Notes: generated from the letters alone by a model not told the origin. 64,000 bases of DNA from Hamadaea sp013361475 (GCF_040654195.1 NZ_JBFAHM010000010.1:62001-126000); one strand, 5' to 3'. Numbered from the stretch's first letter, positions 35,211-44,828 are shown. Numbers and translations: made by a program.

Positions 35211-35249
35211 CAAGGGGTCCCGGTTCGCCGGGGCCCCTTGATTTGTTTT
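35211..35249 (+). terminator. Rho-independent terminator after glnA
   Basis: caaggggtcccgg / ccggggccccttg (35211-35240), a long GC-rich stem with a short loop, is followed by atttgtttt. A weaker hairpin (gatgtg / cacatc) precedes it at about 35160-35187. The promoter of the next small gene begins right after the T-run. Confidence 0.88.
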
Positions 35250-35263
35250 CCTACGCTCACGCC

Positions 35264-35698
35264 ATGCACGTGACGAGTCCGGGCGGCACGGACTGGTGGG
35301 TCGGCCGCGGTTGGCTGCCCTGGCGTCCGCACAACTGGTTCGACGGCGGCGACGGCACCGACTTCGGCGGCGGCGACGACCTGATCGGGCTCCTCATCTC
35401 GCTCTTGGGACTGGTCGTGAGCGTCGTACTGCCGATCCTGCTGGGGATCGTGGTCACGATCGGCGAGTGGGTGCTGTTGCTGCTGCTCTTCCCGGTCGGG
35501 CTCGTGCTGCGGGCCGGTTTCGGTCAACCGTGGCCGGTCGGCATCCGGGCCGGCCGCGGTGACCACACCTATTGGACGGCGGCCTCCGGGTGGCGCGCCT
35601 CCGCCCAGCTCATCGACGACACCGCCCGCGAGCTCGCCGCTTTCGGCGAGCCGCGAACCCTGGAGGCGCACCTTGAGGCTCAGACCGTCCGCAGGTAG
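35264..35698 (+). CDS. Small membrane protein of unknown function
   Basis: 144 aa. A Trp/Gly/Asp-rich N-terminus (WWVGRGWLPWRPHNWFDGGDG) leads into two helices (LIGLLISLLGLVVSVVLPILLGIVV and GEWVLLLLLFPVGLVLRAGF, partly continuous), then a soluble tail. TACGCT (35252-35257) lies 6 nt before ATG 35264, a leaderless pattern. Its last 19 bp overlap the convergent GNAT gene. Family not recognised. Confidence 0.78.
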   Translation: MHVTSPGGTDWWVGRGWLPWRPHNWFDGGDGTDFGGGDDLIGLLISLLGLVVSVVLPILLGIVVTIGEWVLLLLLFPVGLVLRAGFGQPWPVGIRAGRGDHTYWTAASGWRASAQLIDDTARELAAFGEPRTLEAHLEAQTVRR

Positions 35699-36600
35699 GA
35701 GTACTGCACTGCGCAGGGCCGATAGCCGAGCCACTCGTTGACCGCCAGCATCGGCTGGTTGACCTCGTCGTTGCTGGTGTACGCCGCAGTCACCCCTGCG
35801 GCGGCGGCGCGGCGTACGGCTTCGGACTTGGCGAGCTTGGCCAGTCCACGTCCACGGTGCGTCCGCAGCGTGCCGGTGCCGCCCGACCACATCCGGCCGC
35901 CTTCGCGATCCACTTCGACCAGCGTGTACGCCGCCGGAACGTCGCCGGCGAGGACGACGACGCTGGCGTCGAGGTCGGCCGACGGGTTCTGCCAGATCTC
36001 GGCGTACCAGTCTTCGTAGGGGACGGCGTCCATCGCGGTGTCGCCCGGTTCGTCGACGACCGTGGCGGCGTCGACTGAGTAGAGCGCTTCCGGGCCGGCT
36101 TCGCGGGCGGAGACGAGGACGACGCCGTCCGGCGTGGCGGGCGCGGGCGGCAGTTTCGCGATGTCGGTGAGGTCGAGCTTCGAGTAGCGCAGTTCCGCCG
36201 TACGCTCGTAGCCCCGCCGGTGCAGGAAGCCCGCGACGTCCTCGTCGTCGGTGCCCCAGATCTGGATCTTGCGCCCGTCGTGCTCGGTGAGATGCGCGTC
36301 GAGGACGGCGTACAGCTGAGCACCGATGCCTTGTCGCCGGTGGTCGGGGTGGACCATGACGAACATCGAGGCCGCGCCCTGCTCCGAGGTCCAGGTGTTG
36401 AACGAGGCACGCCCGGCTCCGACGACCTGGCCGTCGACCTCGGCGACGAGCACCTTCGCGTACGCCCGCTCCGGGGTGACCTCCCAGAAGTGCTGGATGC
36501 GCTCGGGGCTGAAGACCTGGTACGGCGTGACGACCCGCCGGAGGGCGTTGAAGGCGGCCGCGTCGGCGGCGCCACTGGCCGGACGGAGGAGTGCGTTCAT
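35680..36600 (-). CDS. GNAT family acetyltransferase, two tandem domains
   Basis: 306 aa. The first domain (residues about 1-150) has the acetyl-CoA loop HPDHRRQGIGAQLY; the second (about 160-306) has the related THRGRGLAKLAKSEA. It resembles mycothiol-synthase-like two-domain GNATs in organisation, but the substrate cannot be inferred. I choose ATG 36600 (MNALLRPASGAADAAAF). Divergent from the penicillin-acylase-like gene. Confidence 0.88.
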   Translation of the reverse strand: MNALLRPASGAADAAAFNALRRVVTPYQVFSPERIQHFWEVTPERAYAKVLVAEVDGQVVGAGRASFNTWTSEQGAASMFVMVHPDHRRQGIGAQLYAVLDAHLTEHDGRKIQIWGTDDEDVAGFLHRRGYERTAELRYSKLDLTDIAKLPPAPATPDGVVLVSAREAGPEALYSVDAATVVDEPGDTAMDAVPYEDWYAEIWQNPSADLDASVVVLAGDVPAAYTLVEVDREGGRMWSGGTGTLRTHRGRGLAKLAKSEAVRRAAAAGVTAAYTSNDEVNQPMLAVNEWLGYRPCAVQYSYLRTV

Positions 36601-36668
36601 ACCCGAAGGTCTACCAGTGCCCGCAACCTCTTTTCTGACCTGCGGGTCAGCAGAATATGCTGCACGCC

Positions 36669-39170
36669 GTGCCGGAAAACATGAGCCGTTCCCGCGTTTG
36701 GCTTCGCCGCGCCCGCAAGATCTCCCTGTGGACACTCGCGGTGGTGATCGTTCTCGGGCTCGTCGGCGCGGGAACCCTCGTCTGGTCCATTCGCCGGGCG
36801 CTCCCCCAGCTCGACGGCACGGCGACCCTGCCCGGTCTGTCGGCCGACGTCCGCGTGCAGCGTGACGCGCAGGGCATTCCCGAGGTCTACGCGACCACGT
36901 CGGCGGACCTCTACCGGGCGCAGGGCTATGTGCACGCCCAGGACCGGTTCTGGGAGATGGACTTCCGGCGGCACGTCACGGGCGGGCGGCTCGCCGAGTT
37001 GTTCGGCGAGGGCCAGCTGGAGACGGACGCGTACCTGCGGACGATGGGCTGGCGGCGGGTCGCCGAACAGGAGTGGGACCTCATCTCGGCCGACTCCCGC
37101 GCCAACCTCACCGCGTACGCCGAAGGCGTCAACGCCTATCTGGCCACGCATTCCCCCAAGGCGATCAGCCTGGAGTACTCGCTGCTCAGCCTGCAGAACT
37201 CCGGCTACGACATCGAGAAGTGGGATCCGATCGACTCGCTCGCCTGGCTGAAGGCGATGGCCTGGGATCTGCGCGGCAACATGGAGACCGAGATCCGGCG
37301 GGCCGCCCTGCTCGCCGAGGGGTTGAGCGTCGAGCAGGTCGAACAGCTCTATCCGGCGTACCCCTATGACCGCAATGTCCCCATCGTGCCCGGCGGCGAG
37401 ACGACCGGCACGCCCCCCGCGCAGCCGGCGGTAAAGCCGACGAGCGCGCAGGGCGACCTGCTCCGAGGGCTGGCCGACGGCCTGGACCGGATGCCGCAGC
37501 TGATGGGCGACGGCGGGCCGGGCATCGGCTCGAACTCGTGGGTGATCAGCGGCGATCTCACCGCGACCGGCAAGCCGATCCTGGCCAACGACCCGCACCT
37601 GAGCCCGTCGCAGCCGGGGATCTGGTACCAGATCGGCCTGCACTGCGCGTGCGGTACGCAGTCCCAGGACGTCGCCGGGTTCAGCTTCTCCGGCGTGCCC
37701 GGCGTCGTGATCGGGCACAACGCCCGGATCGCGTGGGGCTTCACCAACCTCGACCCGGACGTCACCGATCTCTACTACGAGAAGGTCACCGGCGACCAGT
37801 ACGAGGTGGACGGTCGGCTCAAGCCGCTGACCACCCGTCAAGAGGTGTTGCGGATCGCCGGTGGCGGGCAGAAGACGATCACCGTCCGGTCCACCGGCCA
37901 CGGCCCGTTGCTCTCCGACGCCAGTGAGGATCTCCAGAAGCTCAGCAAGGACGGGTACGCCGTCGCCCTGCGCTGGACCGCGCTGGACCCAGGCCGGACC
38001 GCCGACGCGTTGTTCGCCCTGAACAAGGCCGGAAACTGGACCGAGTTCCGGGCGGCCGCCGCCCTGTTCGAGGTGCCCGCGCAGAACATGATCTACGCCG
38101 ACGTGGACGGCAACATCGGTTACCAGTCGCCGGGCCGCATCCCCGTACGCGGCAAGGGCGACGGTCGCTGGCCCGCGCCGGGCTGGGACTCGGCGTACGA
38201 CTGGACGGGGTTCCTTCCGTTCGCCGAGCTGCCGACCGTCCTCAACCCGAAGCAGGGGTACGTCGCGACCGCGAACCAGGCCGTCATCGCGCCGACCTAC
38301 CAGCACTTCCTCACCAGTGACTGGAGCTACGGCTACCGGTCGCAGCGGATCAACGACATGATCACCGCGACGGCCAAGGCTGGGAAGATCACCCTCGACG
38401 ACGTCCAGAAGATGCAGTTCGACAACCGCAACGGGTTCGCCCCGGCCCTGGTTCCGTGGCTGGCCCGGACGGCGCCGGACGCGGCGAAGCAGGCGGTGCG
38501 GCTGCTCGACGGCTGGGACTACCAGCAGGGCGAGGACTCGGCCGGGGCGGCGTACTACAACGCCGTCTGGCGGAATCTCCTCAAGGTGGTCTTCGACGAA
38601 CTCGGCGAGGACTACTTCCCCGACGGCGGCGACCGGTGGTTCGAGGTGGTCCGGAACCTTCTCGATCGCCCGGAAGACGCCTGGTGGGACGTCAAGTCGA
38701 CGGCCGAGCACGAGACCCGGGAGCAGATCCTGGCCCAGGCGCAGGCGGACGCGGTCGCCGAGCTGACGAAGGACCAGGGCAAGGATCCGGAGAAGTGGCG
38801 CTGGGGCACGATGCACACGCTCACCGCGACCCACGCGACCTTCGGCACCAGCGGCATCGGCCCGATCGAGTGGCTGTTCAACCACGAGAAGACCGGCGTC
38901 AGCGGCGGCGACTCGATCGTCAACGCCACCGGATGGAGCGCGGGCGAGGGCTACGAGGTCGACGCCGTGCCGTCGATGCGAATGATCGTCAACTTGTCCA
39001 ACCTGGACGACTCGCGGTGGATTCAGCTGACCGGCAACTCCGGGCACGCCTTCGCCGACACCTACGACAACCAGTACGAGCTGTGGCGTACCGGGCAGAC
39101 GCTGCGGTTCCGCTTCGCCCGAGCGTCCATCGACGACGCCACGGAGCACACGCTGACACTGACCCCGTGA
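36669..39170 (+). CDS. Penicillin acylase family (Ntn-hydrolase) membrane-anchored protein
   Basis: 833 aa. An N-terminal helix (ISLWTLAVVIVLGLVGAGTLVW) acts as signal or anchor. The alpha-chain region has RDAQGIPEVYATTSADLYRAQGYVHAQDRFWEMD, typical of the family. The beta chain would start at the nucleophile in GIGSNSWVISG after autocatalytic cleavage; NDPHLSPSQPGIWYQIGLHC follows. Family members are penicillin, cephalosporin, AHL or long-chain N-acyl amide acylases; the substrate here is open. GTG 36669 is preferred: TATGCT (36656-36661) lies exactly 7 nt upstream. An in-frame ATG at 36657 would lie inside that hexamer, and ATG 36681 is a further option. Confidence 0.9.
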   Translation: MPENMSRSRVWLRRARKISLWTLAVVIVLGLVGAGTLVWSIRRALPQLDGTATLPGLSADVRVQRDAQGIPEVYATTSADLYRAQGYVHAQDRFWEMDFRRHVTGGRLAELFGEGQLETDAYLRTMGWRRVAEQEWDLISADSRANLTAYAEGVNAYLATHSPKAISLEYSLLSLQNSGYDIEKWDPIDSLAWLKAMAWDLRGNMETEIRRAALLAEGLSVEQVEQLYPAYPYDRNVPIVPGGETTGTPPAQPAVKPTSAQGDLLRGLADGLDRMPQLMGDGGPGIGSNSWVISGDLTATGKPILANDPHLSPSQPGIWYQIGLHCACGTQSQDVAGFSFSGVPGVVIGHNARIAWGFTNLDPDVTDLYYEKVTGDQYEVDGRLKPLTTRQEVLRIAGGGQKTITVRSTGHGPLLSDASEDLQKLSKDGYAVALRWTALDPGRTADALFALNKAGNWTEFRAAAALFEVPAQNMIYADVDGNIGYQSPGRIPVRGKGDGRWPAPGWDSAYDWTGFLPFAELPTVLNPKQGYVATANQAVIAPTYQHFLTSDWSYGYRSQRINDMITATAKAGKITLDDVQKMQFDNRNGFAPALVPWLARTAPDAAKQAVRLLDGWDYQQGEDSAGAAYYNAVWRNLLKVVFDELGEDYFPDGGDRWFEVVRNLLDRPEDAWWDVKSTAEHETREQILAQAQADAVAELTKDQGKDPEKWRWGTMHTLTATHATFGTSGIGPIEWLFNHEKTGVSGGDSIVNATGWSAGEGYEVDAVPSMRMIVNLSNLDDSRWIQLTGNSGHAFADTYDNQYELWRTGQTLRFRFARASIDDATEHTLTLTP

Positions 39171-39212
39171 CGCCGAACCCCACAAGATCGCCGGAAGGGA
39201 TAAGCTGACGCC

Positions 39213-39998
39213 GTGGCGCTCTATGTCGTCGGCGACACCCACGGGCATCATGCCCAGGTCACCGAGGCTCTCCGCGAGGCCGGCCTGCTCGACGCGGGCG
39301 GCTCGTGGGCGGGCGGCGACGCCCGGCTGTGGTTCCTGGGCGATCTGACCGACCGCGGCCCGGACGGGATCGGCGTCATCGATCTGATCATGGCGCTCCA
39401 ACCGCAGGCCGCCGCGGCCGGTGGCGAGGTGGGCTGCGTCCTGGGCAACCACGACCTGCTCATCTACGGATCGCGGTACATCCCGGACGCCCCCATCACG
39501 CCCGAGCGCACGATCATCCAGTCCTGGGCGCTCAACGGCGGCCAGGGCACCGACCTCGACGGTCTCACCGACGCCCACCTGGCCTGGCTGGCCGCACTGC
39601 CGGCGGTCGCCCTCGTCGACGACAACCTGCTGATCCACGCGGACACGACGGCATACCTCGAGTTCGGGGACAGCATCGCCGAGATCAACGCGGCGGTCGG
39701 CCGGATGATGGCCGACCGTGATCCGGCGACCTTCGGCCCGCAGATGCGGCTGATCTTCCGGCGCTTCGAGTTCCTGGACCCGGCCACCGGTCCCGACCGC
39801 GCCCGCCACCTGCTCGCGCGGCTCGGCGGGCGGCGGATCGTCCACGGCCACTCGACCATTCCCGAGACCTTCTCGGTCCCGCCGGCCGAAGTGGACTCCC
39901 CCGTCGTCTACGCCGACGGGCTCGTGATGTCGGTCGACACCGGGATCGCGCTCGGGGCGCGCTGCGTACCGTTCGAGCTGAGCGCCGTCCCGGCCTAG
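39213..39998 (+). CDS. Metallophosphoesterase, PrpE/diadenosine-tetraphosphatase-like
   Basis: 261 aa calcineurin-like phosphatase. All metal motifs are present: GDTHGH, GDLTDRGPD, GNHD, LLIHAD and VHGHS. It is close to Ser/Thr phosphatase or ApaH-like enzymes; the substrate is unknown. GTG 39213 follows TAAGCT (39201-39206) at 6 nt. The last 4 bp overlap the convergent glnE stop. Confidence 0.9.
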   Translation: MALYVVGDTHGHHAQVTEALREAGLLDAGGSWAGGDARLWFLGDLTDRGPDGIGVIDLIMALQPQAAAAGGEVGCVLGNHDLLIYGSRYIPDAPITPERTIIQSWALNGGQGTDLDGLTDAHLAWLAALPAVALVDDNLLIHADTTAYLEFGDSIAEINAAVGRMMADRDPATFGPQMRLIFRRFEFLDPATGPDRARHLLARLGGRRIVHGHSTIPETFSVPPAEVDSPVVYADGLVMSVDTGIALGARCVPFELSAVPA

Positions 39999-42949
39999 TT
40001 CTCGAAGAACAGCCGCTCGACCACGGCTCGCGCACGCCGCGTGGCCCGCAGATACTCCTCCAGCACCAGGGTCGGCTCGCCCTCGTGCCCCAGGACCTGC
40101 GCGATGCCCTCCAGCTCCGGGCCGTGCCGCGGCAGCTGGTCGGCGGCCCGCCCCCGGACCAGGGTCAGCGCGTTGCGTACGCGGGCCGCGAGGCTCCAGG
40201 CCGTCCGCAGGATCTCCGCGTCGGCGGCGGACGCCAGGCCCGCGCCGGTCGCCGCGGCGAGCGCCGTCAAGGTCCGCGTCGTCTTCAGCTCTGCCAGCTC
40301 GTACGCGTGACGCAGTTGCCAGAGCTGGACGGTCCATTCGACATCCGCGATGCCACCGCGCCCGAGTTTGGTGTGGGTGAGCGGGTCGGCCGCACGGGGA
40401 AGCCGTTCGTTCTCGACCCGGGCCTTGATCCGGCGGATCTCGACGACCTGCTCCCGGGTCAGCCCGCCGTCGGGATAGCGGATCGGCTCGATCAGCTCCA
40501 CGAACCGGGCGGCGAGCGTCTCCGAGCCCGCGACCGGGCGCGCTCGAAGCAGCGCCTGCGCCTCCCAGATCGCGCTCCACTTCGCGTAATACCGCTGGTA
40601 CGCCGTGAACGACCGGACCAACGGCCCCTGCCGGCCCTCCGGGCGCAGGTCGGCGTCCACCCCGAGTGGCGGATCCTGCGCCGGCGCGGCCAGCAGCGTA
40701 CGCAGATTCTCCGCGACGGCCAGCGCGATGCCCTGCGCCTCGTCGTCCCGCAGGCCACCTGGGCCGCCGCCGGGTTCATAGACGAACAGAACGTCGGCGT
40801 CGGACGGGTAGCTCATCTCGTATCCGCCGAGGCGGCCCATGCCGATGATCGCGAACTCGAAGTCGGCCGGGGCTCCGGCGGCGGTCCGGGCCACTTCGAG
40901 GGCGGCGGCCAGCGTCGCGTCGGTGACGTCGGAGAGCGCCTGCCCGGTCGCCAACTCGGTCGGCCGGAGGAACAGGTCGGCGCACGCGGTGCGGAACAGC
41001 TCGCGACGGCGTACGGCGCGGACGGCCCGAATCGCCTCCGGGGGCACCCGGTAGCGGCCGGCGGCCGAGGACATCGCCTCGATCAGGGCCGGCCGTTCGC
41101 GGGGAGCCAATTCGGCGTCCGAGGCCATCAGGCGAAGTGCTTCGGGATCGCGGGCGAGCAGGTCGACGGCGTACCGCGAGGTGCCGAGCAACCGCGCGAG
41201 GCGCAGCGCCACTGGTCCCTCGTCCCGCAGCAGCCGCAGATACCACGGCGTCGCGCCCAGCTTCTCCGACACCTGCCGGTACGCCAAAAGCCCGGCGTCG
41301 GGGTCGGGCGCGTCGGCGAGCTCCTCCAGCAGCACCGGGAGCAGGGTGCGCTGGATCGCCGCCGTACGGGACACTCCCCCGCTCAACGCCTCGATGTGCC
41401 GCAGCGCACCGGCCGGATCGGCGTACCCCAGCAGTTCCAGTCGCTGCCGGGCCTGCGTGGGCTGCAACGACAGGCCGTCCGCGGGCACCTGGGCGACCGC
41501 GGCGAGCAGCGGCCGGAAGAACAACTTCGCGTGCAGACGCCGGACCTCGGCCGCGTGCGCCACCCAGTCCGCCCGGAACATCTCCTCCGCTGTCCGGGTG
41601 CCGCTTCCGGCGTACCCCATGGAGTGCGCGAGCCAGAGGAGGGCCGCGGACCCGGCGCCGCCGTCATTGGCCGGGACGGTGTGCGTGCGCCGCAGTTTCT
41701 GCAGCTGGAGCCGGTGTTCCACCTCCCGCAGGAACCGGTACGCCAGCACGAGCGCCTCGCCGTCGTGCCGGCCGACGTAGCCGCCGGCGACGAGCGAGCG
41801 CAGTGCGATGAGCGTGTTGGGTGAGCGCAGCGTCTCGTCGGCGCGGCCGTGCACCAGCTGGAGGAGCTGGACGGCGAACTCGATGTCCCGCAGGCCGCCC
41901 GGCCCGCGTTTGATCTCGCGGTCGATCTCGCTGCGCGGGATCTGCTCGACGATGCGTCTGCGCATCTTGCGGACGTCCTCGACCGCCTCGGGGCGTTCGG
42001 CGGCGTGCCAGATGAGCGGCTGCAACGAGACCAGCCACGAGCGGCCGAGGGCGACTTCACCGGCGACCGCGCGGGCCTTGAGCAGCGCCTGGAATTCCCA
42101 CGTCCGGGCCCAGCGCTGGTAGTACGCGAGGTGGCTGGCCAGAGTCCGCACCAGCGGCCCGCGCCCACCCTCGGGCCGCAACGCCGCGTCGACCGGCCAG
42201 GCGACCTGGCCGCAGATCTCCATCAGCCCGGCCGCGATGGTGGTGGCGGCCGGGAGATCCTCGTCCTCCGCCGCGACGAAAATGACGTCCACATCGGACA
42301 CATAGTTGAGTTCTGTGCCGCCGCACTTGCCCATGGCGATGACGGCCAGCCGAGGATGCCCGGTGACCCGGGCCGACGCCAGCCGGTACGCCACCCGCAA
42401 GGTGGCGTCGGCGAGCGCGGTCAGCTCGGCCATCGTCTGCTCGACGTCGACGTGGTCGGCCAGATCCGCCGCGGCGACGCGCAACAGCCCTCGCCGGTAC
42501 GCCAACCGCAGCGCCGGGACGTCGGCGATCCCGGCGTGCACCTCGTAGCGGGCGGGCATCGTGTGCCGCAGACACCGCCATTCGCCCGGCTGCGCCGCGA
42601 GGTGGTCGCCGAGCGCCTCGGCCGCGCCCAGCACCGTGATCAGCCGATCCCGCAGGTCGTGATCGGCGCCCACGGCTTCGACGACGGCCGGGTCCCGCTC
42701 GTGCAGCCGGGCCAGCTGCCGCAGCGCCAGATCGGGGTCGGCGACGCGGCCGAGCTGGTCGAGGATGAGCGCCGCCTCCTCGTCGTACGGCCGCTGCTCG
42801 TCGGCGACCCACAGGTTCATGCCGAGCGGGCCGAGCAACCGCACCGGATCAGGCCGGCCGGGAACCGCGGTGAAGCCGTACCGGGCGAGCCGCCCGATCC
42901 CCGGCGCCGGGCTGCCGGGGAGGGCTTGACCGAGCCGCCGGGACTGCAT
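39995..42949 (-). CDS. glnE: Bifunctional glutamine synthetase adenylyltransferase/adenylyl-removing enzyme
   Basis: 984 aa, the normal size. GlnE adds AMP to, or removes it from, the Tyr of GlnA. Two nucleotidyltransferase domains are visible: the N-terminal one (VIAMGKCGGTELNYVSDVDVIFV) and the C-terminal one (IIGMGRLGGYEMSYPSDADVLFVYE), each with the GxG...DxD pattern. GPGGLRDIEFAVQLLQL and GRGGIADVEWTVQLWQL mark the following helical domains. ATG 42949. It lies 6 bp after the GATase gene in the same direction, so the two form a unit. Its target glnA is nearby. Confidence 0.95.
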   Translation of the reverse strand: MQSRRLGQALPGSPAPGIGRLARYGFTAVPGRPDPVRLLGPLGMNLWVADEQRPYDEEAALILDQLGRVADPDLALRQLARLHERDPAVVEAVGADHDLRDRLITVLGAAEALGDHLAAQPGEWRCLRHTMPARYEVHAGIADVPALRLAYRRGLLRVAAADLADHVDVEQTMAELTALADATLRVAYRLASARVTGHPRLAVIAMGKCGGTELNYVSDVDVIFVAAEDEDLPAATTIAAGLMEICGQVAWPVDAALRPEGGRGPLVRTLASHLAYYQRWARTWEFQALLKARAVAGEVALGRSWLVSLQPLIWHAAERPEAVEDVRKMRRRIVEQIPRSEIDREIKRGPGGLRDIEFAVQLLQLVHGRADETLRSPNTLIALRSLVAGGYVGRHDGEALVLAYRFLREVEHRLQLQKLRRTHTVPANDGGAGSAALLWLAHSMGYAGSGTRTAEEMFRADWVAHAAEVRRLHAKLFFRPLLAAVAQVPADGLSLQPTQARQRLELLGYADPAGALRHIEALSGGVSRTAAIQRTLLPVLLEELADAPDPDAGLLAYRQVSEKLGATPWYLRLLRDEGPVALRLARLLGTSRYAVDLLARDPEALRLMASDAELAPRERPALIEAMSSAAGRYRVPPEAIRAVRAVRRRELFRTACADLFLRPTELATGQALSDVTDATLAAALEVARTAAGAPADFEFAIIGMGRLGGYEMSYPSDADVLFVYEPGGGPGGLRDDEAQGIALAVAENLRTLLAAPAQDPPLGVDADLRPEGRQGPLVRSFTAYQRYYAKWSAIWEAQALLRARPVAGSETLAARFVELIEPIRYPDGGLTREQVVEIRRIKARVENERLPRAADPLTHTKLGRGGIADVEWTVQLWQLRHAYELAELKTTRTLTALAAATGAGLASAADAEILRTAWSLAARVRNALTLVRGRAADQLPRHGPELEGIAQVLGHEGEPTLVLEEYLRATRRARAVVERLFFEN

Positions 42950-42954
42950 CCTGC

Positions 42955-43716
42955 TCAGCCGAGCAGCGGAAGCGTCGCACGGGCGCTCACCGGCGGTTCG
43001 AGCCGGCCCAGCGCGAGATCGGCGAACCGGCGGGCGAACGGCTGCCAGACCTCGAAGAGGTCGTCCATCAGCCCGTCCACCCGTTCGATCAGCTCATCGG
43101 GATCGATGCCCTGTTCGACCAGGCTCGCCCGGTTCGGCGCGATCCAGCTCGCGAACTGGTCGGTGTCGCACTCGAAGTGGAACTGGGTGCCCCAGGCGAG
43201 GTCGCCGAGGCGGAACGCCTGATGGGGATAGCGGCTGGAGGTCGCCAGCAGGGTCGCGCCCAGCGGCAGTTCGGTGATCTCGTCGTAGTGGTACTGCAGG
43301 ACGTCCGGCACGAACGGCACCGGCGCCCACAGCGGGTCCCGCTCGGCGGCGTCCCGCCGGGCGACCAGACCCGGGCCGATCTCCGGTCCGGCGGCGGACC
43401 GCCCGACGGTCCCGCCGTGCGCCTGGGCGAGCAGCTGGCCGCCGAGGCAGATCGCCAACGTCGGTACGCGATGCCGCACCGCCTTGCGCAGCAGCGCCTC
43501 CAGCTGCGGGAACCACGGCGCGGCGTCGCCCTCCGGGTAGGCGTCCTGCGAGCCGCCGAGCACCACGACAGCGGCATGCTCGGCCAGCTCCTCCGGCAAC
43601 GGATCACCGGCGTGGACACGGCGTACGTCGAGGGCCAGGCCGGCCTCCGTCAGCCAGTCGCCCAGTCGGCGGGCGTCGTCGGTCGGGTCGTTCTCGATCA
43701 CCAGGGCGGCACTCAC
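42955..43716 (-). CDS. Class I glutamine amidotransferase-like protein
   Basis: 253 aa with the class I GATase fold: nucleophile Cys in AICLGGQLLAQAHGG, and the catalytic His-Glu in GTQFHFECD. It resembles GMP-synthase-type stand-alone amidotransferases; the acceptor is unknown. GTG 43716 (VSAALVIENDPTDD) is chosen since TAGACT (43724-43729) lies 7 nt upstream; a longer reading would run into the upstream hairpin. glnE follows after 5 bp, suggesting a nitrogen-related link. Confidence 0.88.
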   Translation of the reverse strand: MSAALVIENDPTDDARRLGDWLTEAGLALDVRRVHAGDPLPEELAEHAAVVVLGGSQDAYPEGDAAPWFPQLEALLRKAVRHRVPTLAICLGGQLLAQAHGGTVGRSAAGPEIGPGLVARRDAAERDPLWAPVPFVPDVLQYHYDEITELPLGATLLATSSRYPHQAFRLGDLAWGTQFHFECDTDQFASWIAPNRASLVEQGIDPDELIERVDGLMDDLFEVWQPFARRFADLALGRLEPPVSARATLPLLG

Positions 43717-43743
43717 GTCGCCCAGTCTAGTGAGTGCCTCCGG

Positions 43744-43820
43744 CGTGATCATCGCGTCAGCCATGTCGTTTGATCGGACATTCCGACTCGTGAAACAGCA
43801 TGACTGACGCAATGATCACG
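43744..43820. repeat. Hairpin element (family C, copy 2)
   Basis: The left arm cgtgatcatcgcgtcagcc... and the right arm ...tgacgcaatgatcacg are imperfect inverted repeats ending at 43820, with tgttt/aaaca-type inner pairing as in the copy at 59118-59194. Here it lies between two genes both on the minus strand (the EEP gene upstream, GATase downstream), so it could end the EEP/ABC transcript. It is followed at 43823-43875 by an imperfect repeat of gcgcgggttatg. Confidence 0.7.
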
Positions 43821-43822
43821 CA

Positions 43823-43875
43823 CGCGGGTTATGCGCGCGGGTTATGCGCGGGTTACGCGGGGAGGTTATGCGCGC
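43823..43875. repeat. Short imperfect tandem repeat cgcgggttatg
   Basis: Four imperfect units of 11-13 bp (cgcgggttatg, gcgcgggttatg, cgcgggttacg, ggaggttatg) run from hairpin family C into the stop codon of the EEP gene (TAA, 43866-43868). Confidence 0.6.
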
Positions 43876-44828
43876 GTGGGGAGAACGAGGGTGGCGATGA
43901 TCATGCGGTGGTCGCTGCCTCGGATGGTGAACGCGGCGAAGGAGCGTACGCCGATCCGCCGGTCGGCCAGCACATGATCGATGGTCACCGGCGGCACGGG
44001 GTCGCCGTTGTACGGTCCCCACGTCCCCACCAGCCCCTTGCCGACCACCGAGGCGGCGTCCCGGTAGCCGCTGTCGATCAGGTCGCGCAGCAGCCCGTGG
44101 TCGAGGGTCGAGTTGAAGTCGCCCATCAGCACCCGAAGCGGCCCGCCCGGCGTCGCGGGCGGCTCCTTGCGCAGGTTCGATCGCCAGGCCGGGGTGACGT
44201 CGGCGTTGTAGGGCGAGGCCGGATGCGCCGATTCCAGCACGACCGGGACGCCGTCCACCGTGATCACCGCGTGGACCTGCTGGAACCAGCCGAAGGCCAT
44301 CAGGTGCGAGCCGCCGTCGGTCAGCGGCCGCCGCGAGAAGACCGCTGATCCCTCGGCCAGGCTCGCGGGCGCCACGAACCGCTGCGGCAGCACCCCGCCC
44401 AGCCCCGCGGCGTCGGCTGCCGCGAGCCACTCCGGCGTCATCTCCTGCACCGCCAGCACGTCCACCTGCTCCTCGCGTACCCGCCGGAGGATCTCGGCCG
44501 GGTCGGCCCCGCCGATCAGCAGGTTCGCGCTCGCCACGCGCAGCTCCGGCCCGGTCGCCCCGGCCAGCGGGTCCCGGTCGGTCATCGCCCGCGGCAGGAC
44601 ACAAGCCGCGAGCACGAGGGCGCTCACGGCGGCGACCGCGGCTTCCGGCCACTTCTTCCGCCAGGCAAGCGCGGGTACGCCCAGCGCAGCGACCAGCACG
44701 GCATAGGGCGTGAAGGCGATCACCTGGACCGCCGGGTACCACCCGTCGAGCCCGAACAGCCGGATCGCGGCCCAGGCGGCGACCCCCACGGCGAAGGCCC
44801 AGCCCGCGACGATGCCCGCTTTACGCAT
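43866..44828 (-). CDS. Endonuclease/exonuclease/phosphatase (EEP) family membrane protein
   Basis: 320 aa. Three N-terminal helices (residues about 5-85), then an extracellular EEP domain: RVASANLLIGGADPAEIL, VLAVQEMTPEW (metal Glu), MGDFNSTLDHGLLRDLI, and IDHVLADRRIGV...GSDHRMIIATL with the catalytic Asp-His. This layout occurs in many actinobacterial membrane EEP proteins; the substrate may be a phosphodiester lipid or nucleic acid and is unknown. Its start overlaps the stop of the ABC exporter subunit upstream by 8 bp, so it is the last gene of a three-gene operon. Confidence 0.88.
   Translation of the reverse strand: MRKAGIVAGWAFAVGVAAWAAIRLFGLDGWYPAVQVIAFTPYAVLVAALGVPALAWRKKWPEAAVAAVSALVLAACVLPRAMTDRDPLAGATGPELRVASANLLIGGADPAEILRRVREEQVDVLAVQEMTPEWLAAADAAGLGGVLPQRFVAPASLAEGSAVFSRRPLTDGGSHLMAFGWFQQVHAVITVDGVPVVLESAHPASPYNADVTPAWRSNLRKEPPATPGGPLRVLMGDFNSTLDHGLLRDLIDSGYRDAASVVGKGLVGTWGPYNGDPVPPVTIDHVLADRRIGVRSFAAFTIRGSDHRMIIATLVLPTRA

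Noticed and set aside
36597..40580. A 1327-aa open frame on the minus strand opposite the penicillin-acylase-like gene and the phosphatase gene
   Set aside because: It is the antisense of genes with clear domains. The translation is Arg/Gly/Val-rich without any motif, a usual product of high-GC DNA.
43716..43812. Longer N-terminus for the GATase starting at ATG 43812
   Set aside because: It would run through hairpin family C and lacks a ribosome site; GTG 43716 has a well-placed promoter.
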